A stretch of 64,000 nucleotides of DNA from Cyclobacterium sp. 1_MG-2023 (GTDB lineage: Bacteria; Bacteroidota; Bacteroidia; Cytophagales; Cyclobacteriaceae): assembly GCF_030546805.1 (NCBI RefSeq), contig NZ_JAUOPC010000002.1, positions 248,001 through 312,000 of the forward strand, written 5' to 3'. The notes beneath the pieces are model-generated. The model saw only the letters and a list, made by a program, of their open reading frames with translations. It made no database searches and was not told the origin of the DNA. Within the stretch, counting starts at the first letter, position 1. The number at the start of each line of letters is the position of its first letter. This document shows, piece after piece, positions 1 to 8,803 of the stretch. Made by a program: the position numbers and the translations under genes.

Positions 1-764
1 TCAGCAATGGGGGATACAAATTCTTTTTCCAAGATGCTTATCCAATTTCGGTAAAAATTATACTCCTGAAAAGCAGCTCCTGTGATTTGGGAGACGGTGG
101 CACCATCTGTTATGCCAACACCTGTAATCTTCGATTTTTCAACCACTTCCTTCTTTAATTCAGGATTGTTTCTAAAGTAAAAAGAAGAAAGGGTCTCAGA
201 GAAAAAGACAGGCAAGATTTTTTCACCTTCATCATTGGTCAGTTGCTTGATGGAATCCAATACAGCGGTGACTTTTTTTACTGCCTTTCTTTTAGTAAAT
301 GCCTCAGAAACATGGTCAATATCAATTTCTATTTTGGTATAATTTTTTGTTTGATAGGCATCAAGCTTTCTTTTGTCAAAACGCTTTCTTTTGTCCACGG
401 CCTTCCTAATAATGTCAAAAGCAGGGTTTTCACCTGCTGTAAACACAAAGGCCTCCAATTCATAATCCGATGGACGGAGTTGAAAATTGATGGTTTGTTC
501 CTTACCGGGCCCAATGACTTTCGTTTGTGAATTATAGCCGATATAAGTGACTTCCAAGCTGTCTGCCCTATTGTTGCTTTCTAACAAATAATTACCTTCA
601 AAATCAGTAGAAATACCGGTGCTAGTACCTTGTAGGAGTACAGATGCAAAGGGAATAGGATCACCTGTCTCAGCATCGGTGATTTTGCCTTTCACCACCA
701 ATTGTCCGAAAGAAGGAAGGGATGCAACCAGGGCAAGTATTAAAAATAAAAATCTTGTTTTCAA
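1..764 (-). CDS. DUF5686/CarboxypepD_reg-like outer-membrane protein (3' end outside window)
   Basis: The - strand is open from 764 to the left edge (about 254 codons). The protein starts with a signal peptide (KTRFLFLILALVASLPSFGQ), then a carboxypeptidase-regulatory-like beta-sandwich (residues about 21-110, with GKITDAETGDPIPFASV and DFEGNYLL), then the NPAFDIIRKAVDKR block typical of DUF5686 proteins, which continue into an outer-membrane barrel. An in-frame TGA lies two codons before a TTG at 764-762, and no ATG or GTG fits ahead of the signal peptide, so TTG is taken as the start. The role is unknown; the family is common in Bacteroidota and surface-associated. Confidence 0.8.
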   Translation of the reverse strand, partial: MKTRFLFLILALVASLPSFGQLVVKGKITDAETGDPIPFASVLLQGTSTGISTDFEGNYLLESNNRADSLEVTYIGYNSQTKVIGPGKEQTINFQLRPSDYELEAFVFTAGENPAFDIIRKAVDKRKRFDKRKLDAYQTKNYTKIEIDIDHVSEAFTKRKAVKKVTAVLDSIKQLTNDEGEKILPVFFSETLSSFYFRNNPELKKEVVEKSKITGVGITDGATVSQITGAAFQEYNFYRNWISILEKEFVSPIA

Positions 765-1184
765 ATTTCAGAAGTTAATTATTTCCTTTGGCTAAAAAGA
801 ATTTACCATAGGTTGTTAATCGAAATTAGTCGGTAAAAGTTCTGAATTGAAGAATAAAATTTTAAATTATTGCTGTGCTTTTTATTAGCGAAACCTGAAA
901 AAAATGCAACTAAATAGTTTTCAAAAGGTATTGAACCAGAGTTAGGGAGTGGGAGTGTGAGGAATCTATAGTGGGTAAAGGAATCGGAAATAATGGGCGA
1001 CTTAATTTGACAAATTGGTATTAATCTCAGATTTATTAAGCTCTCAGGTACTTTAGTTTTCTGATTTTCTCTATCAAAAACTATTTTAAAATGTAAACAA
1101 AAATAATTTGTCGAGTATAAAAATAACGATTCTCGTGTATTTTGTGTTATTTTGAGGTCGTATTGTGAACTTAATACCTCAATA
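765..1184. other. Intergenic control region between divergent genes
   Basis: This 420-bp AT-rich gap separates the TTG-initiated outer-membrane gene (leftward) from the GntR regulator (rightward). It holds one GTAAACAAA motif at 1093-1101 that recurs upstream of the neighbouring catabolic operon. A long open frame on the - strand (803-1210) runs into the gntR start and has no recognisable protein features, so I do not call it. No terminator or RNA gene is seen. Confidence 0.5.
1091..1103 (+). promoter_or_regulatory. Candidate GntR operator, copy 1 (ATGTAAACAAAAA)
   Basis: This 13-bp sequence occurs exactly again at 2068-2080, ahead of the catabolic operon next door. The core GTAAACAAA is found a third time at 2093-2101. 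The site lies about 85 bp before the gntR start, which fits autoregulation. Binding by this regulator is inferred from position only. Confidence 0.4.
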
Positions 1185-1820
1185 ATGAAAAATGAATCAC
1201 TTTCCTTCAAGGTTTATTCAGAACTTAGAAGGAAAATATTGTCCAATCACCTGGTATCCGGTGTTCGCCTAAAAGAAGATTATTGGGCGACTCATCTGAA
1301 TGTAAATAGAATGGCGGTAAGAGAAGCGTTGAATCGTTTGTTGGGGGAAAACTTGGTGGTATTTGGGAAGAAGGGTGGTTATTTTGTCAAAAGCCTAAGA
1401 CCTGAAGATGTCAAGGAGATCCGTGAGGTAAGAGAAATTATCGAGTTGGGCGCATTGCGATTGATTTTTCAAAAACAGGATCAGAAAGACATTGCCATCC
1501 TGGAAGAAATATGCGATGATTTTACAACAATGTATAAGCGTGAGTATTTTGAAGGGGCCTGTGAAGCAGATGTGAGGTTTCATGAGAAAATGATTGAACT
1601 GTCTGGTAATGCGAGACTAAAGCAGATTTATCAAATGAGCAATATCCCACTTTTTCACCAGAAATTGGGACAAACCCAGGTTCATATGAGTGATTATGAA
1701 CATACAGATGAAGAGCACAGAGAGATCGTGGCTGCCCTTAAAAATAAAGACTTTAATGAAGCTGAAGAAAAGCTAAAGAAGCATTTGCTTAGAGGTGAAA
1801 TGGCTTCTTTAGATTTGTGA
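1185..1820 (+). CDS. GntR-family (FadR-type) transcriptional regulator
   Basis: 211 residues from the ATG at 1185; a longer frame from 1152 (TTG) would only add an unlikely leader. The N-terminal winged helix-turn-helix (about 5-70) has SFKVYSELRRKIL and VNRMAVREALNRL, the recognition-helix pattern of GntR proteins. The C-terminal half (about 75-205) is an all-helical FCD-type effector domain with VREIIELGAL, FHEKMIELSGN and EHREIVAALKNKD; the Asp/His positions usual for metal and ligand binding are present. FCD regulators usually sense carboxylates or sugar acids. It sits just upstream of the oxidoreductase/aminotransferase/SDR/symporter operon and shares a sequence motif with its promoter, so it probably controls that operon and itself. 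Confidence 0.88.
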   Translation: MKNESLSFKVYSELRRKILSNHLVSGVRLKEDYWATHLNVNRMAVREALNRLLGENLVVFGKKGGYFVKSLRPEDVKEIREVREIIELGALRLIFQKQDQKDIAILEEICDDFTTMYKREYFEGACEADVRFHEKMIELSGNARLKQIYQMSNIPLFHQKLGQTQVHMSDYEHTDEEHREIVAALKNKDFNEAEEKLKKHLLRGEMASLDL

Positions 1821-2374
1821 TTTTTGGTGTTGAGAGCAAGATGAACTTGCAGGATCTAATAGGGGGTAGCAACTTAGTGATTACGAGAAAAAAGTATTTT
1901 TTAATTGAATTTCACGGGATGTCATTTTACCAGAGTGATATTTATTAGGTGAATTGAAGTCACTGGTCTAACTGTCTGAAAATAAATAGTGTGTATTTCG
2001 ATTGAAATAGAGTTGATATTTTATTTCCGCTTTATTTTGTCCTCGTATTTACATGATTATGTTTTTTATGTAAACAAAAAAGTATATTTTTGGTAAACAA
2101 ATTATTTTTAATTACAACTTGATTATAGCGAGGTTTTATTGTGTCTGGCTAAGTTGACATCGTATATTATTTTAAACTTGTTAATTAAGCTAAGCAGATT
2201 TGAAATGTGAAAAAAGTTGTGGTAAAAATAAGTTGTATACATCAGCATTGGGGCTTGTCTTAATTCAAAATCCAAAGTATTACCTCAGGTTTGGTGACCA
2301 TTGAATGAATCCAGTTGCCTGATTGGGGAATTATCAATCGTACAGAATTATCATTATTAAATTTTATTATAACT
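1821..2374. other. Long upstream region of the catabolic operon
   Basis: 554 bp without a credible gene. It contains a tandem pair of GTAAACAAA motifs (2070-2078 and 2093-2101, starts 23 bp apart) and a TATTTTTG box at 2085-2092. The roughly 270 bp between that box and the first start codon would be an unusually long 5' leader; I could not recognise a riboswitch in it. Confidence 0.45.
2068..2101 (+). promoter_or_regulatory. Tandem GTAAACAAA motifs overlapping a -7-like box (operator candidate)
   Basis: GTAAACAAA is at 2070-2078 and 2093-2101. The second copy forms a small dyad (TTTG-N5-CAAA, 2089-2101). Between and overlapping them lies TATTTTTG (2085-2092), which matches the Bacteroidota -7 element TAnnTTTG; no good -33 TTTG is found at the right distance. 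Two motifs about two helical turns apart around a promoter box suggest a bound dimeric regulator, most simply the adjacent GntR protein. Confidence 0.4.
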
Positions 2375-3601
2375 ATGAAATCAAATTCATTGTCGGGAAA
2401 ACAAAGAAGAAATTTTTTGAAAACAGCAGGAATGCTAGGTGCCTCAATGGTAGTGAGTCCTAGGTTTGCCTTTGCAGGCCAACCCAAAAGTGATAGAAAA
2501 TTAAGAATGGCCGTTGTGGGAGGTAGATTTGGCGCTAGCTTTTTCTTTCATGAGCATCCCAATTGCGTAGTGGAGGCGGTTAGTGATTTACGAAAAGACC
2601 GGAGAGAAAAGTTGATGGAAGTGTATAACTGTTCCAAAAGTTATGACTCTCTGGAGCAATTAATTAAAGATCCAAAAGTAGAAGCGGTATTCGTAGCTAC
2701 TCCAGTACCTGATCATGCTGAGCATGTACTTGCTTGTTTGAATGCGGGCAAGCATGTGTTATGTGCAGTGCCGGCTGCGATGAGTCTAGAAGATTGTGAA
2801 AGACTTAGGAATGCTGTTAATAAAACAGGTCTGACCTATATGATGGCTGAAACAAGTGCTTACCATCAAGTGGTCATTTCAGCACGGAAATATTATAATG
2901 AAGGGAAATTTGGCAATATATTCAGGGTAGAAGCCGATTATCATCACCCAGGTCTTGAGGTGCTTTTTTATGAGGATGGAAAGCCTACATGGAGACATGG
3001 TATGGCCCCAATGATGTATCCTACCCACTGTACGGCTTACCATATTTCTGTTACAGGAGAGCGATTTACGGACGTAAGTTGTCTTGGTTGGGGAGATGAT
3101 AGTGAAGCTTTGAAAGGTAACCCTTATAACAATCCATTCTGGAATGAAACTGCGCTCTTCAAAACCAATAAAGGCAATGCCAGCAGGATGTCTGTATGTT
3201 GGAGAGGAGCTTTGATGGGGACAGAAAGGGGAGAGTGGCATGGAGATAAAATGAGTTTGTATGCAAGAGATCCACATGGGCTTGATGAAGTGAAAATCAA
3301 TGCTTCTGAAGAATTGGGAAGAGATGATGCAGGATTTTTGTTTAAGCGAGCAGAAAAAGAGGATTACCAACAGCAAGATTGGTGGGATACGGATGCTTTG
3401 CCTAAGTTAATGAGACACAATAGTGGACATGATGGTTCACATACCTTTATCACCCACGAATTTGTGGAATCAGTAATTAACGAGAGACAGCCATTGGTAA
3501 ACATACATGAAGCATTGGCTTATACTGCTCCTGGTATAGTTGCCCATCAGTCGGCATTAAGGGGAGGGGAGAACATGAAGATCCCAACATTTGACATATA
3601 A
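2375..3601 (+). CDS. Tat-exported Gfo/Idh/MocA-family protein with altered NAD and EKP motifs
   Basis: 408 residues from the ATG at 2375. The N-terminus has a Tat signal (RRNFLK at 11-16, hydrophobic stretch, FAFAG). The Rossmann domain follows, but the glycine loop reads GGRFGA (49-54) instead of GxGxxG, and the position of the family's Glu-Lys-Pro motif is Ala-Val-Pro (131-133). The Lys of EKP normally contacts cofactor and substrate, so ordinary NAD(P)-dependent oxidoreduction is doubtful. The C-terminal domain keeps MMAETS and a THCTAYH segment (possible substrate site). It is first in an operon with aminotransferase, SDR, amidohydrolase and symporter. The family fold is certain; the activity is not. 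Confidence 0.85.
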   Translation: MKSNSLSGKQRRNFLKTAGMLGASMVVSPRFAFAGQPKSDRKLRMAVVGGRFGASFFFHEHPNCVVEAVSDLRKDRREKLMEVYNCSKSYDSLEQLIKDPKVEAVFVATPVPDHAEHVLACLNAGKHVLCAVPAAMSLEDCERLRNAVNKTGLTYMMAETSAYHQVVISARKYYNEGKFGNIFRVEADYHHPGLEVLFYEDGKPTWRHGMAPMMYPTHCTAYHISVTGERFTDVSCLGWGDDSEALKGNPYNNPFWNETALFKTNKGNASRMSVCWRGALMGTERGEWHGDKMSLYARDPHGLDEVKINASEELGRDDAGFLFKRAEKEDYQQQDWWDTDALPKLMRHNSGHDGSHTFITHEFVESVINERQPLVNIHEALAYTAPGIVAHQSALRGGENMKIPTFDI

Positions 3602-3644
3602 TTGACATCCTTAGTGGGTGTACTTAATAATTCAATTTAGTATT

Positions 3645-4976
3645 ATGAATAATTGGCCAAAATCAAAAGCGTTACTTAATACAAACGAGAAATGGATCCC
3701 CGGAGGTGTTGTTTCTTTAAATCGTAAATCAGACCCTAATATTGCTTTTACCAAGGGTAAAGGCAGTAGAATTTGGGATATTGATGGGAATGAATACATC
3801 GATTATCAAGCAGGCTTCGCTTCGGCTTTTTTGGGCCACAATGATCCGGATATCAATGGAGCAGTAAAAAAATCCATGGATAACCATGAGGTGTTGATGG
3901 GTGCCGGGCCTACTACCCACGAAGGGGAGTTGGCAGCCTTGTTTTGCGCATGTGTGCCTACTGTTGAGAGCATTCAAGTGACCTGTACCGGTTCAGAAGC
4001 TACTTATCATGCCATTCGAATTTCAAGAGCAGTTACTGAAAAAGACCATGTCATTATCATTCAGGGAGGTTACAATGGCTGGCACAATGATGTCTCTGCA
4101 AATGTAATGAGTAGTCTGGAAGATATAGGGCCTAGGGTTTCACCGGGAGAGTATCTTTATGATTCATTGTCAGCAGGGATTCCACAAGGCCATAAAGACC
4201 TGATTCACGTAGTCAATTTCAATGATCTGGAATCAATAGCTTATGTGGTTGAAAAATATCCGGTAGCCTGTATAATTCTCGAACCGATTTTACAAAACAT
4301 TGGAATTGTAAAACCAAATGAGAATTACCTCAAGGGGCTTCGTGAAATGGCAGATGAGAAAGGTTTTCTTTTGATTTTTGATGAAGTGAAAACAGGTTTT
4401 CGCCATGCTTTAGGTGGTTATCAAAGCATTTGTGGAATAACCCCAGATTTAAGTTCCTTTGGTAAGGCTGTGGCCAATGGTTACCCAATAGGTGTGATTG
4501 GAGGAAAGAAGAAGTACATGGATTACTTTAACCACCCTGAGAAAGGAAAAAGAGTATTGATTGCTGGGACTTTTAATGCCCATCCCTTTACAGATGCTGC
4601 TGCTATTGCTACTTTGAAAAAATTGTCTTCACCGGAATTTGCGGTTTATGACCATCTGGAAAACATGGGGGAATTATTGGAAAAAGGTTTGATTGATATC
4701 TTTAATCGTTATGACAAGCCTTTTAAAGTGGCACGCATTAAATCGGCTTATTGTGTTTACTTTATGGACCATGCTCCAGTAGATTTCCATGACATTGTGT
4801 TGAATCATGATTTTGAGTGGGACAAAGCCTATAGAAATGAACTCATTCATGAAGGTGTCTATAATTTCCCTTTGCCTATCAAACAAGGTAGCATTTCCTT
4901 TGCTCACACCGAAAAAGACATCACCGAAACGCTGGATAAAACTGAGAAAGTAGTGAAAAAACTTATGAATAAATAG
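3645..4976 (+). CDS. Class III PLP-dependent aminotransferase (glutamate-1-semialdehyde aminotransferase-like)
   Basis: 443 residues from the ATG at 3645, 43 nt after the preceding stop; the frame extends to 3618 without an ATG that fits better. Features of fold-type I class III aminotransferases are clear: TGSEATYHAIR (115-125, phosphate-binding region), GGYNGWHN (141-148), DEVKTGFR (246-253, Asp contacting the PLP pyridine nitrogen) and SSFGKAVANGYPIG with Lys274 as the Schiff-base lysine. It resembles HemL in layout, but the catabolic surroundings and separation from heme genes argue for an amino-sugar or amino-alcohol-derived substrate. The direction and substrate are inferred. Confidence 0.87.
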   Translation: MNNWPKSKALLNTNEKWIPGGVVSLNRKSDPNIAFTKGKGSRIWDIDGNEYIDYQAGFASAFLGHNDPDINGAVKKSMDNHEVLMGAGPTTHEGELAALFCACVPTVESIQVTCTGSEATYHAIRISRAVTEKDHVIIIQGGYNGWHNDVSANVMSSLEDIGPRVSPGEYLYDSLSAGIPQGHKDLIHVVNFNDLESIAYVVEKYPVACIILEPILQNIGIVKPNENYLKGLREMADEKGFLLIFDEVKTGFRHALGGYQSICGITPDLSSFGKAVANGYPIGVIGGKKKYMDYFNHPEKGKRVLIAGTFNAHPFTDAAAIATLKKLSSPEFAVYDHLENMGELLEKGLIDIFNRYDKPFKVARIKSAYCVYFMDHAPVDFHDIVLNHDFEWDKAYRNELIHEGVYNFPLPIKQGSISFAHTEKDITETLDKTEKVVKKLMNK

Positions 4977-4990
4977 GTCTGAATTCAGAC
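4977..4990. repeat. Perfect 14-bp palindrome directly after the aminotransferase stop
   Basis: GTCTGAATTCAGAC begins on the base after the TAG stop. As RNA it could form a 5-bp stem with an AATT loop followed by an AU-rich run, so it may be a weak attenuator or a processing hairpin within the operon; it may also be chance. Confidence 0.35.
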
Positions 4991-5042
4991 TTATTTATTC
5001 AGGTGTACTGAGGAATGGGTTTTCAAAAAAATATAAAATAAT

Positions 5043-5816
5043 ATGCCTGGTTCATTTAAAAACCATTGTGTGATCATTAGCGGTGCCCTTGGGGATATTG
5101 GTAGGTCCATAGTAAAAGCTTTTGTTCTGAAGGGAGCGAATGTGGCTTTGGGAGATGTGAAAGAAAACGATGAAGCACAAGCGTTTTTGGCTAGCCTAAA
5201 TCTTTTAAATCCTGAAGTGAAGGTTTTTTATGACCGTGTAGATGTACGAGACCCTGACCAAGTGAAGCAATGGGTTGAACGGGCAACTGAAGAGCTGGGG
5301 GCCCTGGATATAATTATCCCAAATGCTGCCACAGTAACCATAAAAGGAATCATGGATATTAGTCCCACGGAGTGGTCTAATGAATTGAAAGTGAATCTTG
5401 ATGGGGCATTTTACCTTTCAAGATTTGCCAGTGAAAAGTTGCTCCACGGCAAAGTGTCAGGAAGGTTGGTTTTCGTGGGAAGTTGGGCTGCAGAAACTGT
5501 ACACCAAAACCTTCCCACTTACAGTGTGTCAAAAGCAGCATTAAGGATGTTGTCCAAATCCCTGGCACTAGAACTTGCTCCTAACGATATTCTGGTAAAT
5601 GAAATTGCTCCCGGCTATGTGGATGCGGGTTTGAGTAAACAGGTATTAGACGGCAATGAATCAGCAAAGCTAAAAGCGACAGAAAAAGTACCTGTCAAAA
5701 GAATTATGCACCCAGATGAAGTTGCCAGTAGTGTACTCTGGTTATGTGATTTTGACAATAAAAACATGACTGGTAGTACCCTGCTTATGGATGGCGGATT
5801 GTCCTTATTGTCCTAA
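5043..5816 (+). CDS. Short-chain dehydrogenase/reductase (SDR)
   Basis: 257 residues, the usual length of classical SDRs. The cofactor loop is SGALGDIG (13-20), a variant of TGxxxGIG; the acidic residue at Asp38 after the second strand favours NAD over NADP. PNAAT (93-97) replaces NNAG, and the catalytic set is Ser147, Tyr160 and Lys164 (YSVSK). The end reads MTGSTLLMDGG, as in many sugar/polyol dehydrogenases. The gene lies between the aminotransferase and the ceramidase-fold hydrolase, so it probably oxidises a hydroxyl group on the same compound or an intermediate. Confidence 0.9.
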   Translation: MPGSFKNHCVIISGALGDIGRSIVKAFVLKGANVALGDVKENDEAQAFLASLNLLNPEVKVFYDRVDVRDPDQVKQWVERATEELGALDIIIPNAATVTIKGIMDISPTEWSNELKVNLDGAFYLSRFASEKLLHGKVSGRLVFVGSWAAETVHQNLPTYSVSKAALRMLSKSLALELAPNDILVNEIAPGYVDAGLSKQVLDGNESAKLKATEKVPVKRIMHPDEVASSVLWLCDFDNKNMTGSTLLMDGGLSLLS

Positions 5817-5829
5817 ATTATTTTCCAAT

Positions 5830-7212
5830 ATGAGTTCTGCTAATACTAAGAAAAAACAATTAATTAGGCCTTTTGAAGGAGAATTTGGAATAGGGCAAAG
5901 GGATATTACCCCTCCTATTGGTATCAATAATAAAAACTGGGGAGCTTCTTCCCAGGCAACGGCCACAGGTATTCATCAGCCATTATTGGTTACCTGTATC
6001 AGCATTGAGACTAAAAGTAACCCTTCACCCATGGTCTTTTTGTCGGCAGATCTTGGCTGGTGGAAAAACATGGAGGATGAAGCCTATGTTAGGAATTTTA
6101 TCCTTGAAAAAACAGGACTGGAGGAGGCCTCACTTTTGTTTTGTTTCTCTCATACCCATGCAGGGCCCAACCTTAACAGGGGCGACAAAGACAAGCTCGG
6201 TGGAGAACTGATAGCTCCTTACTTGGATACCTTGAGGGAAACATGTACAGAATTAATCAAGGAATGCCTACGGAATAAAGTTTCGGGAATACTGGCTTGG
6301 GAATATGGTACCTGTAATCTGGCCAAAAACCGAGATTATTATGAGCCGGAAAGTAATCAGTATTTTGTTGGTTACAATTCCAGTAAACCTGCCGATGATA
6401 CCTTACTTGTAGGGAGAATTACGGATACTGCTGGAGGGATAATGGGTACAATTGTGAATTATGCTTGCCACCCAACCACCTTAGCTTGGGACAACCTTAA
6501 AATTTCTCCAGACTTTCCAGGTACTTTCAAAAAGGTAATGAAAGAAAATACTGGAGCTCCAAGTTTGTTCATTCAAGGAGCCTCTGGAGACCTTGCTCCA
6601 GCAGAGCAATATTCAGGAAATGTGGCGCTTGCAGAAAAGCATGGTCGGCAATTGGCATTTTCCGCTCTGGCTGTACTTGAAAGCATGTCAGCTCCCGGGG
6701 AAGCGCTTTTTTTCAAGGAAACAGTTGCTTCTGGTGCTCCATTGTCCATTTGGAAATCTAAGCCAATTCCTGCCGCAAGCAAAATGTCGGCTGAAATGAT
6801 CACTATTGTATTGCCATTAAAGCCTTGGCCATCTATCAGGGAACTTAAGCAATCGATCAATGAATGTGAGGATCCGGTATTAAAGGAGCGGCTTATCCGC
6901 AAGCTAGGAGTGAGGCGTTCAATTGGAGATGGAAATACAGTAACCGTCAAGGTTTGGTATTGGCAATTGGGAGATTGCCTGTTTGTAGGGCAACCCAATG
7001 AGGCGTATTCAGTTTTCCAGCAGACCATTCGAAAACAATTTTCACCATTACCGGTAGTCGTGGGAAATATTGTCAATGGCCATATTGGGTATTTGCCACC
7101 AAAGGAGTATTACGACAAGGACATGTACACGGTGTGGCAAACACCTTTTGAGGCTGGAGCTTATGAAGTTTTGGTTCAAGAGGTATTGAATAAAATGAAG
7201 AGTAAATTCTGA
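5830..7212 (+). CDS. Neutral/alkaline ceramidase-fold amidohydrolase, cytoplasmic form
   Basis: 460 residues from the ATG at 5830, 14 nt after the SDR stop; an upstream in-frame ATG at 5791 lies inside the SDR gene and is less likely. Family landmarks: GIGQRDITPPIG (20-31), SHTHAGP (107-113, zinc ligand loop), NYACHPTTL (second zinc His) and GASGDLAPA (counterpart of the nucleophile-bearing GD-SP segment of neutral ceramidases). There is no signal peptide, unlike the two related proteins downstream, so it should act in the cytosol after uptake. The scissile bond is probably an N-acyl amide; true ceramide as substrate is unproven. Confidence 0.83.
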   Translation: MSSANTKKKQLIRPFEGEFGIGQRDITPPIGINNKNWGASSQATATGIHQPLLVTCISIETKSNPSPMVFLSADLGWWKNMEDEAYVRNFILEKTGLEEASLLFCFSHTHAGPNLNRGDKDKLGGELIAPYLDTLRETCTELIKECLRNKVSGILAWEYGTCNLAKNRDYYEPESNQYFVGYNSSKPADDTLLVGRITDTAGGIMGTIVNYACHPTTLAWDNLKISPDFPGTFKKVMKENTGAPSLFIQGASGDLAPAEQYSGNVALAEKHGRQLAFSALAVLESMSAPGEALFFKETVASGAPLSIWKSKPIPAASKMSAEMITIVLPLKPWPSIRELKQSINECEDPVLKERLIRKLGVRRSIGDGNTVTVKVWYWQLGDCLFVGQPNEAYSVFQQTIRKQFSPLPVVVGNIVNGHIGYLPPKEYYDKDMYTVWQTPFEAGAYEVLVQEVLNKMKSKF

Positions 7213-7228
7213 TTAGTCTTAAAACAAT

Positions 7229-8803
7229 ATGGAATCCAATTTTACGAATTTAGACCTAGGGATATTTATCCTCTACATTGTAGGAATAATAGGTCTAGGG
7301 CTATATGCCTCCAGGAAAAGTACCGGTGAAAGTAAACGTGATTATTTTCTAGCTGGTGACAAACTTCCATGGTGGATGATAGGAGGAAGTATTATTGCTG
7401 CCAATATTAGTAGCCATCACCTAGTAGGAGTGATGGGAGTGGCTTATGAAAGAGGTTTTGTGGCTATTGTAATAGAGTGGGGGGCAATATTGGTAGGTTT
7501 TAATGTCTTGTTATGGGTGTTTTTACCTTTTTATATAAGGAATGGCTTTTATACTATGCCGGAGTTTCTGCAAAAAAGGTTTGGTGGAGGAGCCAGGACA
7601 ACCTATTCGATTTTGGTGCTTTTGACTTATATTTTTGTAGAAATAAGTGCAGTACTTTATCTGGGAGCCATTTCCCTGCAATCTTTGCTGGGAATACCGA
7701 TGTTGGCTAGTATTCTGTTTTTGGCCGTATTTACAGGGATCTATACTGTTTTGGGAGGCTTAAGAGCGGTCGTTTGGACCGAGATGCTACAACTAGCAGT
7801 GTTGGTGCTAGGGATGGTTGCTTTGTCCTATTTTACCATAGATGCATCAGGTGGATTTGAGGCCATTGTAGCATCTTCAAAGGATTGGGAGCTGATGTTG
7901 CCGGCCAATGATCCTGATTTTCCCTGGACCATGTATTTGGGAGGATTACTTTGTATTAGTATCTTTTACAATGCAACCAATCAGTTTATCGTTCAAAGAA
8001 CCCTGGCGGCAAAAAATGAATGGCATGCGCGGATGGGGGTGATTTTCGCAGATTACCTGAAGTTTTTAATTCCCCTATTGATTATTATACCCGCCATAGT
8101 GGCACCCAAAATATTCCCTGACCTTGAAAAGCCAGACTTGCTCTTTTCCATGCTGGTTGAGCACTTGCTTCCTACAGGTTTGGTAGGGCTGGTGATGGCA
8201 GGACTAATAGCGGCAATTATGTCGCACTTATCAGGAGCCATAAACTCTTGCACGACTATATTGACAATAGATGTTTATTTGCCGTATTTTCGTCCCAATG
8301 CTTCTGAAGCAGCCTCCATTCGATTTGGTCGAATAACTGGAGTATTGGTTATTTTGATTGGGATTTTGTGTACCGGTATCCTTGTATTTTATTCTGAAAA
8401 ACCCATATTTATTTATCTGTTAAATGCGTATGGCTTGTTTACCCCAGGAATTGCCACCATGTTTTTGATGGGGATATTCTGGAAAGGAACAACCCATGCC
8501 GGGGCCTTGTCGGCGGGTCTGCTTACTATTCCTTTGTCGCTATTGGTGGAGTATTTCTTTCCGGAAATGCCATTTTTTAACAGAACAGGGATTGTATTCT
8601 GGACATGTATGCTATTGTGTGTATTGGTCAGTTTGATGAGCAAAAGAAAGAGTGAAGTAGAATTGGAAGGTTTGATTTGGACCAAAGAAAGCTTATCGCT
8701 ACCCAAAAGTGAAAGAAGCCAACAAAAAGGGTGGAAAAACCCACTGATCTGGTGGGCCATTGTGATGGGTATGGTTTTGTATTTCTACATCAAATATGCT
8801 TAG
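7229..8803 (+). CDS. Sodium:solute symporter (SSS family)
   Basis: 524 residues, about 14 membrane helices, starting 16 nt after the hydrolase. Early motifs SRKSTGESKRDYFLAGDKLPWWMIGGS and ANISSHHLVG are typical of SSS/SGLT carriers, as are QFIVQRTLAAK in the middle and GLIAAIMSHLSGAINSCTTI for the sodium-binding segment. It is the last gene of the first operon, and probably brings in the compound that the SDR, aminotransferase and amidohydrolase process. The substrate cannot be read from the sequence. Confidence 0.9.
   Translation: MESNFTNLDLGIFILYIVGIIGLGLYASRKSTGESKRDYFLAGDKLPWWMIGGSIIAANISSHHLVGVMGVAYERGFVAIVIEWGAILVGFNVLLWVFLPFYIRNGFYTMPEFLQKRFGGGARTTYSILVLLTYIFVEISAVLYLGAISLQSLLGIPMLASILFLAVFTGIYTVLGGLRAVVWTEMLQLAVLVLGMVALSYFTIDASGGFEAIVASSKDWELMLPANDPDFPWTMYLGGLLCISIFYNATNQFIVQRTLAAKNEWHARMGVIFADYLKFLIPLLIIIPAIVAPKIFPDLEKPDLLFSMLVEHLLPTGLVGLVMAGLIAAIMSHLSGAINSCTTILTIDVYLPYFRPNASEAASIRFGRITGVLVILIGILCTGILVFYSEKPIFIYLLNAYGLFTPGIATMFLMGIFWKGTTHAGALSAGLLTIPLSLLVEYFFPEMPFFNRTGIVFWTCMLLCVLVSLMSKRKSEVELEGLIWTKESLSLPKSERSQQKGWKNPLIWWAIVMGMVLYFYIKYA

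Noticed and set aside
803-1210. 135-codon open frame on the - strand between the outer-membrane gene and gntR
   Set aside because: It overlaps the gntR start, has biased low-complexity composition and no family features; more likely chance in AT-rich DNA.
3645-4976. Aminotransferase as hemL (glutamate-1-semialdehyde aminotransferase)
   Set aside because: The fold is right but it lies in a catabolic operon under GntR control and not with heme genes; a heme role is not supported.
5791-5829. Upstream start of the cytosolic ceramidase-fold gene that would include a CPYC motif
   Set aside because: The segment is the antiphase reading of the SDR 3' end; the ATG at 5830 just after the SDR stop is the natural start. 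The CPYC looks thioredoxin-like only by chance.
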